A DNA stretch of 64,000 nucleotides. It comes from Aedes albopictus. Its lineage: Eukaryota > Arthropoda > Insecta > Diptera > Culicidae. Shown piece by piece: positions 35,813 to 47,496 of the stretch (positions within the stretch are counted from its first letter, which is position 1; each line of letters begins with the position of its first letter). The position numbers and the translations under genes are program-made. The stretch lies in NCBI RefSeq assembly GCF_035046485.1, contig NC_085137.1, positions 4,069,977 through 4,133,976 on the forward strand, read 5' to 3'. The notes beneath the pieces are model-generated. The model saw only the letters and a program-made list of their open reading frames with translations, searched no databases and was not told where the DNA came from.

Positions 35813-37268
35813 GAGAAAAAAAGAACAGGGGTTTGGGACCCTAGAAGTGTCATAGTGAAAGAATTTTTGAAAAATATTGGACCGGGCCTTCACAGTTTAA
35901 AACCGAAGTTTGTATTGAGAACTTGGGGTGTTCAATTGATATGTGCATTAGAATGCGTTGTGCATATATTTAGGCGTTAGACAATAACGAAACGGCTAAA
36001 ATATAAACGACTCATAAGAAAGTGATCATTCGTCATAAATAATTCCAAAAGTCCCAGTGAAGAAATAGGGGTGTAAGCAGTAATAAATAACAAAAGTTCC
36101 ATAAACAAATAGAAAAGTGCATAAATAAATCAAAAGTTTCCATAAAAAATTGATTTTTGAGCAATTAAAAACGTCAAAAATGCAATGAATAATTCAACTG
36201 TTGCAATAAAAAAAGCCAATTTTCCCACCAAATAACTTCGAATTTTCCATAAATAAATCCGATTTTTCCATAATAAATTGGGAAATTCACAATAAAAAAA
36301 TATCTAAAAAGCAATAAATAATTCAAAAAGTGCAATAACAAAAAAATAAATTATCAATAAATGTCAAAAAAAACAAGCAATAAACGTAAATGCATTTTGA
36401 GCCAAAAATTAAATAGACCATGCGGCAAAGCCGCATAGAGGTTTGAGGAACTGAGGCGGCAGAAGGCCGCCGAAGTTTCCGATATCCGATGCACCGCAAC
36501 TGCATCGATTCGGTTCTAGGCAAACCCCGGTATAATGCAAACATAGATGTTATCCCTTTTTTTAGGTCCGACGAGCGATAGCGAGTTCGGACAGCAAGCA
36601 ATTGCTTGGTAAATTGCAATCATAGTTACGCAAGCTTTTCAGTCGATTCAATCATATATGTGCGATTCAGCATTTCACTGTCTCATACTTTTCTGCATTT
36701 GTTTTTCATGGGTAATTTCGTCATTTTTTATTGCATTTTTTGAAAAAGCAATAAATTTTTCGATATTTTTTTATTGTGAATTTTCTAATTTATTATGGAA
36801 AAATCGGATTTATTTATGGAAAATTCGAAGTTATTTGGTGGGAAAATTGGCTTTTTTTATTGCAACAATTGATTTATTCATTGCATTTTTGACGTTTTTA
36901 ATTGCTCAAAAATCAATTATTTATGGAAACTTTTGATTTATTTATGCATTTTTCTATTTGTTTATGGAACTTTTGTTATTTATTACTGCTTACACCCCTG
37001 TTTCTTCACTGGGACTTTTCGAATTATTTATGGGAAATTTTGTATTTATTATGGAACGTTTAATTGTCTGCCATAACGAAACTAACCCAAATACCGAAAA
37101 CGCCTAAAAATATGTATGGCACGTTCTAATGCACATATCAATTGAACACCCCAAGTTCTCCATACAAACTTCGGTTTTAAACTGTGAAGGCCCGGTACAA
37201 TATTTTTCAAAAATTCTTTCACTTCTAGGGTACCAAACCCCTGTTATTTTTTTTTCTCATCCCATAAC
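35813..37268. mobile_element. Mutator-like foldback element, about 10-bp TSD
   Basis: Arms of about 590 bp run inward from gttatgggatgag and its complement. Flanks ACTGAATTTT (35803-35812) and ACTAAATTTT (37269-37278) match at 9 of 10 positions, and long TIRs with 9-10 bp duplications are typical of Mutator-like elements. The arms are built from ataaataa phrases (ccataaataaatccgattt). The loop (36410-36640) contains a cluster of short GC-rich hairpins, described in the findings. No transposase. Confidence 0.78.
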
Positions 37269-37299
37269 ACTAAATTTTGTAAAATTTTGTCGAGCAGTG

Positions 37300-37855
37300 T
37301 AATAAGTTCTGAAAGAATAGTTGAAAGAACGGAGTACTTATTGAAAAAGTTTCTACATTAAGCATGAAATTTAGCCTGTTCAGCATAAAACCTAGTAAAA
37401 ACAATATGAAAACAATGATTTAAATAGTTTGTCGATTTGCATGCCTCAACAAATATTTTCTGTGTTATTTGAAACCTCCAAGCATGAGAAAGAGTCATTG
37501 ATGATTGCTAGGGCATCGTTTACTAGTAGAATATTTTCAACATACAGCTATTATCTTTCGAAAAATTATAATTTTATAACAATATTTTTTTTTGTTATCA
37601 AAATTATTGCGCCACGCAACCTAAAGCCTTACGCTTGCAATTTGATATTCAGGTAATGCCTTAATCATCAAAAAAATGGAAAGATTGAACATGTATACAC
37701 AAAACCACAAAGCTACATAATGGCAGTTTGCGTGTTTTCCTTTCATGTATTAGACTATGTATCTGTTCATCATTTGAAACACAAGTTTTCACAGTACCTC
37801 CAACATAATGACTCAAGGTACTTAGAATTAAATATTTTTCATGAATTATTTTATA
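37300..37855. other. Intron 1, no gene seen
   Basis: AT-rich spacer between the foldback element and the tandem repeat block. Short frames only. Confidence 0.5.
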
Positions 37856-39430
37856 AAAAACTAGCTGTCCCGGCAAACTTTGTCTTGCCTGGTTGTGGTG
37901 GTTTGACAACTGTTGAGCTCAAAATAGCACCGCACTCTAGATTGGTTTCATTTTAGATCGTGTTGATTTCCTTCCCAGTTCGTGAAAAATAAGTAATTTA
38001 TCAATTTTCTTACTTTTCTAATTAATTTTCGTAACCTTTTATACATATAAACACAGTTATCACGAATACGAATCAAACCATGCAAGAGCCATCCTGATTG
38101 GTTCACCCGTTCGTGAGTTTTGTTGCCTCAAAGGGACTTCTAACTCATTTTTATATATATACTAGCAGTCCCGGCAAACTTTGTCTTGCCAAGCTGTGGT
38201 GGTTTGACAACTGTTGAGGTCATCGCAGCAACGCACTCTAGATTGATTTAATTTTGATCACGCTGAATTTCTTCCCGGCTCATGGAAAATCCGTACTTCA
38301 TCATTTTTTTTACTTTTCTAGTGGATTTTCGTAACTTTTTGTACATATAAACACAGCCACCATGAATACAAATCTAACCATGCAAGATTCATTCTGATCG
38401 GTTCAGCCGTTCGTGACTTTTGTTGCCTCAAAGGGAAGTCAAACTCATTTTTATATATATAGACTAGCAGTCCCGGCAAACTTTGTCTTGCCCAGTTTTG
38501 GTGGTTTGACAACTGTTGAGGTTTTTGCGCACCGTACTCTAGATTGATTTCATTTCGATCGTGTTGATTTTCTTCCCAGGTCTTGCAAAATCACTACTTT
38601 TTCAATTTTCTTACTTTTTTAGTTGATTTTTGTAACTTTTTTTTACATATAAACACAGCCACCGTGAATACGAATCGAACCATGCAAGAGTCATGCTCAT
38701 TGGTCCGCCCGTTCGTGATTTTTGTTGCCTCAAAGGGGTTCCAAACTCATTTTTATATATATAGATAGATATAGACTAGCTGTCCCGGCAAACGTTGTAC
38801 TACTAAAAGCTCTAAAGTAATAGTAAAGTGAAACGTTGTACTGCCACTTTGTGTTTGACAATTGTTGAGCTCATTTTGCACCGCACTCTAGATTGATTTT
38901 ATTGCGAACGTTTTGAGGTTCTCCCAGCGCATACACATTTTAGTATTTTCCCATTTTTTCTATTTTAGTGGTTAATTTATGTAACTTTTTTACATATAAA
39001 CACAACCACCCTGCAGATGGATCGAACCATGCAAAAATCACGCTGATCGGTTCATCCGTTCGCGAGCTTTGTTGCCTCAAAGGGACTTCAAACTCATTTT
39101 TATATATATGTAGACTAGCTGGCCCGGCAAACTTTGTCTTGCCGTCTTGTGGTGGTTTGACAACTGTTGAGCTCACAATAGCACCGCACTCTAGATTGAT
39201 TTCATTTCGGTCGTATTGATTTTCTTCCCAGCTCATAAAAAATCAGTATTTACTTTATCAATTTTGTTGATTTTCTAGTTGATTCTCGTTACTTTTTGTA
39301 CATATAAACACAGCCACCACGAATACGAACCGAACCGTGCAAGAGTCATGCTGATCGGTTCATCCGTTCGTGAGTTTTGTTGCCTCAAAGGAACTTCAAA
39401 CTCATTTTTATATATATAGATAGATAGATA
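37856..39430 (+). repeat. Five head-to-tail copies of a 300-bp dispersed repeat
   Basis: Units start at about 37856, 38160, 38462, 38774 and 39113. Each begins ctagctgtcccggcaaactt, contains gcaccgcactctagattga and ttgttgcctcaaaggga, and ends cattttatatatata followed by ta or gata repeats. The last unit ends in a gata tail to 39430. Similar ends occur singly at 6553 and 42634. Small plus frames reading LPSCGGLTTVELTIAPHSR are shared by units because the DNA is shared; no gene is inferred. Confidence 0.92.
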
Positions 39431-39439
39431 GATATAGAT

Positions 39440-40000
39440 ATTTTTTGGACTTTTGCTACTAAGCTTAGTATATTAGAATGCGTTTGATAGTTATGCTAAT
39501 ATTTGAAAACCATTCAACATATTTTAATGAAATTTTCACATAGTCATCTACGCATACTACTTCGAAACGTCTGAAAATTTTTTGGTTTTAACTTAAAAGA
39601 CAAAAAAGTTGTGATCATTTGTAGGAGATGCAAAAATTCACAATATGCGCTTTTAACAGTTTTTGCATGAAAAAACTTAAAAAAAAAATGTTACAGACCC
39701 CCCGATGGATGTTTTCCTCCGACCCAGCGAATTGAAGGGAATGGCCCAAAGTATCATTGGGCAAAATTTCAGATTTACTTATTTTTTTATTATAAAGTTG
39801 TTCTACACAACACACCGTGTCTTTAACTGTGTCGTCTACAAATATCTATAATCCACCATGTCCTTAAAGTTTCTTTTAGCTTTTCTAATAACTAGACTAG
39901 ATTTTCGGTTCTGCAGCTTAACAAACCGTAAATGTAAACGTTCTTCCAATACAATACATATTTTGTTATTAAAATACACTTTGTTCTGCAAAAAACATGC
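39440..40000. repeat. Dispersed AT-rich repeat of unknown family
   Basis: Contains aaaattcacaatatgcgctt and gttgttctacacaacacacc, phrases in the style of the window's other foldback arms. A G/C-rich stretch ccccccgatggatgttttcc lies at about 39700. No partner arm was found. Confidence 0.35.
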
Positions 40001-40009
40001 TGGAATTCG

Positions 40010-40780
40010 TATCACTTCATGTTCCGTTTCAGCAACTTTTGCCATGATCTCTGCCGAGGACTCGCAGGTACATCGTCCTTGAAATCATCGTCACTTCCTG
40101 CTCCCCGGTGGAAGGAATTAAATCATCGCACTCAACTATCACACCCAGAGGATAGGAAAATTCGATCCGCGCCCCGACCGGAGGTATTTGTGCATGGGAA
40201 AAGTTGAAAATCGATATGTACAACTGCAACAATTTGTCCATTTCCGCCATGATGACGGCGCCGATCTATCGTACATATATGTACGTATTGCACAACGCAT
40301 CGGCTCACACTGGGACGGGACCGAAAATAAAAGGAAAAAAATCTGTGGCTCGCATAGATAGCAAAATCTAGTGTTTGCAAGAAAAAATATATTTTTTTTT
40401 GGTGATAACCAAAATTTTAAACAATTTTAATATATAGTTCTGAAAGCCCAAGTGAAAGCTTGCAAAAGGTTTTTTCCTTCTATTTTTCATCGTGCTCCCA
40501 ATGTGCGGCTATTAATCCGTGCAAGGTGGCGTCCAACTATCACGATACACTTTTAATTCTATCAGTTTGTTGTCACACTTTGTTTTATTACATTTACATA
40601 TAACTGTAGAAAATATTTCACTTATTACGTAATTCATGGCCGATTTTTACATACAACTACAAAAACTGTCACTGTGTGCAAATATTGTTTTTACACTTTT
40701 CAATGCTTCTGCACTTTTTTGAGCCGTTTGATTGAGTTAAAATTTAATAACTATCGATTTCGTTTCCCTGCTTTCCTGTG
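40010..40780. other. Intron 1 distal part near exon 1
   Basis: Less AT-rich at 40020-40330. A minus frame of 73 codons (40029-40250) begins MAEMDKLLQLY after catc ATG G. It has no splice donor in a suitable place and no known domain, so I leave it uncalled; an alternative first exon is conceivable. Confidence 0.35.
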
Positions 40781-40787
40781 CACTTAC

Positions 40788-40841
40788 CAATCGTACCAGA
40801 TTGGAATGTATTGGGCTGATGTTCTGCGTTAAGGTGTTCAT
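40788..40841 (-). CDS. Exon 1 (first coding exon) of the low-complexity protein gene
   Basis: Minus strand, 54 nt, encoding MNTLTQNISPIHSNLVRL. The start ATG has A at -3 (gcagcATGa), and an in-frame TAA lies eight codons upstream, so no earlier in-frame start is available on this exon. The donor is gtaagtgc from 40787 down. It ends in phase 0, and exon 2, 17.0 kb away, starts in phase 0, so the two join as ...LVRL-Q(D)S.... The assignment rests on signal and phase agreement plus the GC-rich region upstream; the gap is long and contains only repeats, so transcript evidence is needed. The protein start has no signal peptide-like core. Confidence 0.62.
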
Positions 40842-41480
40842 GCTGCGCTGTGTTAATCCGTGTTATCCTGTTTTTACACTAAAATGCACTATGTACAAGA
40901 GATTACAATCCTCATGTCACGACACAGTTTAAATTCCTTCACATGATCTCACAGTTCCAGTATCACTTTCCAAAACTACTACCAAAGTGCTCCAACCGTC
41001 GGGCACCTTTTCCAGGATATCGCACCGTGTTTCGTCCGGATCGACCGAATTCCCGCAATCAACTGTGATTGATTCCGGACGCCGATGTAAAAGCATGCAA
41101 ATTTTCCCAGCAGCCAACCAACGGCGCGCGGTACGCGAAGGAAAATTGGTTTTCCATCGCAGCAACCGGTGAGTGCCGTCACTATCATCCGCAATGAGCA
41201 AGAGCGAGCCAACAGTAGCTCCAGTAGGCGGAGCAAACGCGCAATCAGCAGCACGCGGCCATGGCACTCTTTGTTGTTTTGCGCAACTATGTCTGTTATC
41301 ATCACCGTCGCGTCGTCAGAAGTTACCGCAGCAGGTCTTTGTTCGCTTACGCGATGATGGTTACCACCCACTGTGAGACGATGAGTGATTTTGTACGGGT
41401 GAGGAATTGTTTTTCTTTCGTTTGGAAATTCTGGGAGCTTGCTTTTGTTATCTCGTCAGCTTGTTGGGGATGGTGTCCTC
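40842..41480 (-). promoter_or_regulatory. Probable 5' UTR and promoter region
   Basis: A GC-richer, single-copy-looking block just upstream of the proposed start codon, unlike the AT-rich flanks. Overlapping frames of 60-130 codons occur on both strands and none has a recognised motif. A core promoter was not identified. Confidence 0.4.
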
Positions 41481-41489
41481 CATGACAAG

Positions 41490-42630
41490 ATTCTGATGAA
41501 AATTTTATCAAGCCAGCGAGAGTTGCTCTACTTCTTCAGGTGGATGGAGCGTGAGGTCAATCTTGTGGTGTGTGGGAGTGAGTTGCCATACAGCAACTCT
41601 AGCTAGAATCATAATTGATGATTCAAAACATGTGTTTTTTGACTGAACATGGTGGCAAGGTACGTTATATTCGACGCTGAAGGGTTTAAAATGCACAGGT
41701 TGTCATCGTTACTGCATTGGTGGTTGGCAGGACCGCTCCGGATTGCTTGGATGGTCAGTTAATTATAATTATTTGATGAAGCCAGCAAAATTATTTCAAT
41801 TTGATACTTTAATAATTGATTGATAAACCGTTAATTACTATTTTATTTACCGAGTACCTAACGTCCGTGTGCTTGGTTTCATGACCGATGGAGTGGAACA
41901 TATTATAATTTCATTGTTGTGTGCTTAGAACCGGTGTGTTGAGGAGATGCAAATGGAGGCCATGGTTGGCTATGTCGGTGTAGCAATTTTCTGCGATGAT
42001 GAATTTTTAATGGCGATGATCATTATGGCGTGCGTGTTTATTTTGTGCCCTGCCCCACGCTGGAGCTGGTGAAAAGTTTCTTCTTGTTTTGTGTTCCTTT
42101 TTGTGACAGGATGCTTCCTCTGACATTTGGTCTGTTTCCAGCATTAGTTTTCAAAGATTTGGATTCTGGATTTTTTACTCTACTGTTTTTGAAGTATTAT
42201 GATAAGCACAATAATGTTAACTTTTTAAGTATGTGTACTTCTTTATCTCATCGACTTTGTGTAGAATTGTAGCCCCCAACAATACGCCAACTAAAAGCCC
42301 CCATTGGTTGAGTTTCTACCGCTGCTGTGCAATGCAGAGAACTAGAATACTGGTGTTCCGGTCGGTTTATGATAATGAGATATTTTTGAAATGGTGTTCA
42401 TTTGTTGTTCTATGAAATTAAACTTATGCATTATTGAAAAACTAATTTGATTGGACTTCGTTTGTGTATGTGTGCTATATTAACTTATTTTCATATTACT
42501 GGCTATTATTCACAGCGTTATGCATGTATTGTAGATGATTGCTTCATTTAATTTAATTTAAAAAACTCTTCGGGATTGGCAAGTGCGGTGTTGGGTATTG
42601 TAATTGCAACTCTTGATGGCATTCATAGGG
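41490..42630. other. Upstream intergenic DNA, no gene seen
   Basis: Mixed composition. Short frames only (up to 80 codons), none with recognisable features. Confidence 0.45.
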
Positions 42631-42633
42631 TAA

Positions 42634-42842
42634 AACTAGCTGTCTTTTGACGTTCCAAGTTCAAGTCCCCGTCCACAAAATGCATAAAAAATAAATTTCC
42701 AATAACATCCAATTTTCCCCATGTTGCCGCATAAACATTTCTTGGGTGAAAACTAGCAGAACAACACAAAAACGATCCGAATTGGATGTTCCATTCGCAA
42801 GTTATGCGCGGTCCCACGTATGCCGCTACATTTTTATATATA
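42634..42842 (+). repeat. Dispersed repeat related to 6553-6807
   Basis: aaaactagctgtcttttgac at the start lacks the cccggcaaactttgtcttgc segment of the 6.5-kb copy, then matches it through caagtccccgtcc, cttgggtgaaaactagcaga and aagttatgcgcggtcccacg, and ends tttttatatatag. Confidence 0.8.
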
Positions 42843-42849
42843 GAACTTC

Positions 42850-43430
42850 ATAGTTGCTACTCCGTGATTGATCAAGTTTTGGTTAGACGGATGACGAGGA
42901 CTTTTAAAATTCTGTATAGAAGTTTGGAGAATGTTGTGAATATTGCGTTACTCACTGGAACAATCCCTTCACAGTCATCATAGCAAACTACAGTAGAATC
43001 ACTTGGAATAATACGTAACCTCACGATAAAGGCGACTTACTCCGCCAAAGCTCCTCTCTTCAATGAGGCAGCATCACACTCTTGATCACACTGATGACCT
43101 CGTGCTGGCTGTCACTGATGCTTGCTGCTAGGGGAAGGACACGCAAAGGGAATGACACTTTGCTTTATTAAAGTTAAATAAAAAAGTTAAAGAAAAAAAT
43201 TGAAATTTTTTATTTCCTACGTCTTCAACATATATACAATGTTGCACAGACTGATTAGCTTGAACTTAATGCTATTTCATATGAACAATTTCAAATTCTT
43301 AAACATTATTACGTTCACATCATTTACATTATAACAACTCAGCAATTTCATTAAACACAAAGAATATAAACTCAATTGCACTAACATATACATAACAACA
43401 TTAACGGCATTATACAAACATCACATATTA
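42850..43430. other. AT-rich intergenic DNA, no gene seen
   Basis: Contains a tttattaaagttaaataaaaaagttaa-type AT-rich stretch near 43160-43200. No gene or repeat boundary identified. Confidence 0.4.
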
Positions 43431-43438
43431 AAACATTA

Positions 43439-43786
43439 TCATTTCAATGGTTTCATTGATTCAATAGTGCGACAACGAGATTCTCTAAACCTAATACCAG
43501 GCGGCCAAGTTGATGAAAGCATTGCCATGTTCTTGTATTTTGAATTCAACATGATTTTGAACGACATATATTCTAATAAGCTATAATCCATGCGCTTCGT
43601 AACAAGCTTTACTGCTTTAATGTTTTCTTCAAAAGGGATTTCAAGGCATCGATGCACCAATGTCCGAACATCATCCTCTGAAGTGTGGCAATCGATGTAT
43701 GTAAGTAGTAATGAGAACGAACGATCATCATCACTTTCACTACTCTTTTCCTTAATCGCACACTGCGCAGCGTGGTCACGTTCCAA
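43439..43786 (-). CDS. Unidentified open frame, 115 codons
   Basis: Minus-strand frame starting MERDHAAQCAIKEKSSESDD and ending RCRTIESMKPLK. Composition is protein-like: acidic start, FSLLLTYIDCHTSEDDVRTL, then KRMDYSLLEYMSFKIML. Unlike most frames here it is not made of repeats, and it lies next to the GC-rich cgccg-type end at 43790. It may be a fragment of a transposon-encoded or captured gene. I do not recognise the family, and the upstream part is missing. Confidence 0.35.
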   Translation of the reverse strand: MERDHAAQCAIKEKSSESDDDRSFSLLLTYIDCHTSEDDVRTLVHRCLEIPFEENIKAVKLVTKRMDYSLLEYMSFKIMLNSKYKNMAMLSSTWPPGIRFRESRCRTIESMKPLK

Positions 43787-43920
43787 CTAGACCTGTGCGC
43801 CGACTATTTTGCTCGGCGGCGGCGTGAGGGCCATTTTTGGCCGGCGTCAGCGGCGTCATCGGCGTCACGCCGGTGGCAGCTTTCGGAGGCGGCGGCGTGA
43901 CTAAAATTTGACCAGATTAC
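43787..43920. mobile_element. GC-rich transposon end, 'agacctgtgcgccga'
   Basis: tagacctgtgcgccgactat followed by dense ggcggcgtgag, gccggcgtcagcggcg and ggcgtcacgccgg phrases. It is far more GC-rich than its surroundings. It looks like the subterminal region of a DNA transposon, but the opposite end was not found. Confidence 0.4.
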
Positions 43921-43944
43921 ATTGGCAAGGCGAAGAAGTTGTCA

Positions 43945-44637
43945 AGGAATGAACTTCACAGTAATATCCCGCCAAGATTTGGGAACATACCCTGTAGCAA
44001 AACTGCAAACAAGTAAATTTTTCTAAACATGTTTGAAATATTCAAATCCCTTTTGAAGCAAAATAGGATAAATCCCATCTGCTCCAGGAGATTTGAAAGG
44101 AGCAAAGGTATTGAGTGCCCACTCAATCGATTCTATAGTTACAATACTCAGAGCCGAAGCCAGGGAATCGTAACTACAAGAAAAGACATCAGGTTCATCC
44201 GAAGATGTAATATCCGCACATCCAGGGAAGTGTGTGCTGAATGAGCATTCCAGAACTTCCTCATCAGATGAAGTCAAATCACCATTTGGCAAACGAAGTT
44301 CGTTCACCTGGAAATCCTTAGATTTCGGAAAGATTTTGTTAAACCGACTGACTTCACTCAAGCTGGAAACATTTGTACGAAGGTTTTTCCAGCCGGATCG
44401 TTCAGCAGACCGGAGAGCTTTCCTGTAGGCCTTGCGAGCCGACCTGAAAGCCTCCGAACCAGTCGAACGTCGTCTGTTCCAACTCTTTCTACATTGTTTC
44501 CTGAGTTTCACCAGATCAGAGTTCCACCAAGGGGTTCCTCTTGTGATCTTCACAGACCGTAGAGGGCATGCTTCTTCAAAAGCTTCCATGATGAAGATCG
44601 TTGTGGTATCAACGGCATCATCTAAATCACTTGGAGT
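43945..44637 (-). pseudogene. LOA-clade LINE, linker and start of RT (3' fragment)
   Basis: Minus-strand frame of 205 codons (44023-44640). It reads TPSDLDDAVDTTTIFIMEAF, then TPWWNSDLVKLRKQCRKSWN, then APFKSPGADGIYPILLQKG, which is the order seen in LOA-type elements (Lian of Aedes) between endonuclease and reverse transcriptase. After 44023 the frame shifts and CSFATGYVPKSWRDITVKFIP continues to about 43945, where similarity ends. The rest of the RT and any RNase H domain are absent. The 5' continuation is at 49700, across a 5-kb insertion. Confidence 0.85.
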
Positions 44638-44819
44638 CATTGGCGTAGCTAGGGGGGGTTCCAGGGGTGCCTGGCACCCCCTAGAACAAATTTGGCACCC
44701 CCTAGAATTTTTCCTTGACAGTCACCTAAAATTTAAAACTTACCACAATAATTCTAATAATTTTTAATGATACATTTAAGCAAAACTTAATCACACCTGG
44801 AAATAATTATATACCTGAA

Positions 44820-46830
44820 CAATCAACATGGATTCCTCCCGATATTTCTTCAACAAACTTCCCTTAGAATTCTCCAGGAAGTCCAGATGGGGTTGTACAC
44901 ACTAGAAATTTTTGCAAAGATTGGTCCAGCAATTTCTCCTAGGATTTGGTTGGAAATTCTTAATTTGATACTTCTCGGAATTCTTCTAGGGATTCCTCTT
45001 AAAATGTCTATTGGGATTCCTTCAAGAATTGCTGTTGGTATTATTCAAGACAATCTTCCTGGGATTCTTTCAGAAGTTCTTCCGTGATTCTTCCAGGAAT
45101 TCCTTCAGAGATTTTATTCAGAGAATCTTTCAGAAATTTCTCATGGAATTCCTCCAGGAGCTTAGGTATATTGGTCTTCCTCTGGGAATTGTGACTAGGA
45201 TTCCTCAAGCAACTCCTGCTGTGATTCTTCCAGTGATTTCTCTTAGAATTCCTCCAAAAATCCTCACTGTGGTACCTTCAGGTTCTACTAGAGAAGTTGT
45301 TCTGGAAATTCTTCCGAAAAATCTGCCTGGGATTTTTCTAAAAATCCCTTCGATGATTCTTCCAGAGATTTCTTCCTCCAGAGGTTCTTCCAGAAATTCC
45401 ACAAGGGATTTCTCCAAAAACTTCTGTTGACCTTCCTCCATGAATTCCAGCTAGGATTCTTCAAGCAATTCTCATTAGGACTCCTTCAGAAATACTTCTA
45501 GGGATTTCTCCTGGCATACTTACTTGCTGCAATACTTTCGGGAAATCTTTCTGAGATTCCCATAGAATCCAGAAATTCCTCCTGCAATTCCATCAGGGAT
45601 TCCTCCAGTATACTTCTACAAATTCGTTCCAGGAGAACTGTAGGTATTCCTCCAGGAATTTGTTAGAGGAACTTCTCTTAGGATACCCGGGCATGTCTGA
45701 TTCTAGGATAGCTGTAGAAATTATTTCTATGATACCTCCTGGAGTTCTAGGAATTCCTCCAGATATTTCAGCTGGGATTACTCAAGCAATTCCTGCGGTT
45801 ATTCCAGTTATTCTTCCTCCAGAAATTCAAACTGTGGTACTTCAGAAATTATGCTACGGATTCTTCTAGAGTTTTCTCCTGGCTTTTTCTGGGATCTTTC
45901 CAGGCAAACCTCCAGGAATTCTTGCAGGAATTCCTTTGATTGTTCTACCACGGATTTCTCCAAGGACTCATCCAGGAATTCCTTCAGAGATTTTATCCAA
46001 AGAAATCCGTCATGGATTTCCTGTAGAAACTCCTTTTGGCCTTCCTCCAAAAACACCTCCAACACCTTCTCCTGCGGCTCTTCCTGCAATTTCTCTAGAA
46101 ATTCTTACTATGATATGCCCAGAAATTCTGCGCAATTTATCATAGCATTGTGGCTGGAAGTCTTCCGGGAAATCTTCCTGAGACTCCTTCAGAAATTCCT
46201 CCTGCGATTCCTTCAGGGTTTTCGCAATAGATTCTTCCAAAATAACTCTAACGGTTCTTGCAGGAACTTCTCTAGGTATCCCAAGGATTTTATCTTTGGA
46301 TACCCCCAGGTATTCCTGATAGGGATTCTCTAGAAATTCCTGTATAGTGTCCTCCAGCAATTCCTCCTAGGATTTCTGCTAAGATTTCTACAATGATACA
46401 TCCCAGAATCCGTCAAATAATACCTCCTGATATTTTTTCTGTGATTTCTTCAGAAGCTCTCCGGTGATTCCAACAGGAATATTTATCCAAGATATTTTAT
46501 TCAAGGATTTTTTCAGAAATTTCTCATGGGATTCCTCCAGGAACTCCTCTTGGTCTTCCTGCAAGAATTTCAGCTGGATTTCTCAAGCTATTCCTGCTGT
46601 AATTCTTTCAGCAATTCCTCCTAGGACTCCTCCAAAAATTCTTACTGTAATTCCTCCCGGAATTCTTCTAAGGATTCTTCCAAGAATTTCTCCAGGGATT
46701 TATTGAAAAACTTGCTGGGATTATTCAAGGCAATCTTAATATGAGCCTTGCCTTCGGTGTATCCTTCTGGAGATCCTAAAGGATTTCATTCCAGGGATAT
46801 CTCCAAATATTTATCATTTTTTCAGCAATG
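44820..46830. repeat. Degenerate minisatellite 'attcctccaggaattc'
   Basis: Two kilobases of gattcttccaggaattcctt-like phrases inside the 5-kb element, of the same type as 16890-18000. Long open frames on both strands (139 and 160 codons on plus, 116 on minus) are by-products of the repeat. Confidence 0.9.
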
Positions 46831-46846
46831 CCTCCTGTTTGAGAGC

Positions 46847-47393
46847 ACCACAACCCCACGAACTACAACCCTGTTACCCTCGCAAGCAATCGAAGCGCAG
46901 CTCAAGTAAACCCAGCATTTATCACACTTCCAATGGTCAACGGTGGTGATACGATCGGCTACCTACCGGCTCGGAGAACCGCAAACCAGCTACCTGCTCT
47001 CAGCCATACGAAACTGTAGGTCAAGCGCCATCGGTGGTCATCGTCATCATCATCACCATCATCGGAGGCTCCTGTGCAACGGGAGTGATAAGGAGGTAAC
47101 ATAAGCCTGATAAGAGCGGTGAGAGTTCTCTTGCCAGCGATAACATCGCATCTCATCTCCGGAGGGCAGACTGGCTGAACGAGCCGGACCGAACTTCAGT
47201 GCAGATCAACCAGACAACCGGACAGCATGGGCGGTAGACCCACGGTCATTTTTAATTCGTTAGTTTTTAAGTTGTGTTAGTGTGTAATGTTAAGTCCAAA
47301 TTAAAGTAGTGTCTAAGTCAAATAAACCGGTTTTTGCATGGTACCGAATGTTTTAAAATAAATGTAGTTTTTTAAACCCAACCGCTGCGAGTT
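46847..47393 (+). repeat. Candidate solo LTR
   Basis: Starts TGTTTGAGAGCACCACAAC and ends gagttgtagtgca, giving TG...CA ends. The stretch is GC-richer than the minisatellite on both sides and has aaataaaccgg and aaataaatg polyadenylation-like signals in its 3' part. No matching flanking duplication was recognised, so this is tentative. No internal retroelement domain lies next to it. Confidence 0.4.
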
Positions 47394-47496
47394 GTAGTGC
47401 AAATGATAAAACCTACCAATTCGAAGATACCACCCAATTGAAGACACTATGGTGCACGGACTTTCTGTGTGATTGGAGAAAATTTCATCATCCGAT

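Noticed and set aside
36570..36600. Bacterial contamination or assembly join at the GC-rich hairpins
   Set aside because: The block lies exactly in the loop of a symmetric element with mosquito-type arms and matching flanks, so an assembly join is unlikely; foreign origin of the loop itself remains open.
38968..39219. Conserved peptide LPSCGGLTTVELTIAPHSR in several units
   Set aside because: Conservation is of the repeated DNA; frames are short and closed differently in each unit.
40929..41371. Two overlapping minus frames of 112 and 130 codons upstream of exon 1
   Set aside because: No recognised motif, overlapping plus frames of similar length, and position in the probable 5' UTR; kept only as a GC-rich region.
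45011..46360. Frames of 139, 160 and 116 codons
   Set aside because: Same minisatellite by-product inside the 5-kb TIR element; no splice or start context.
46964..47060. catcatcatcaccatcatc stretch as a His-coding exon
   Set aside because: Lies within the candidate LTR, and both-strand frames end quickly; a simple repeat explains it.
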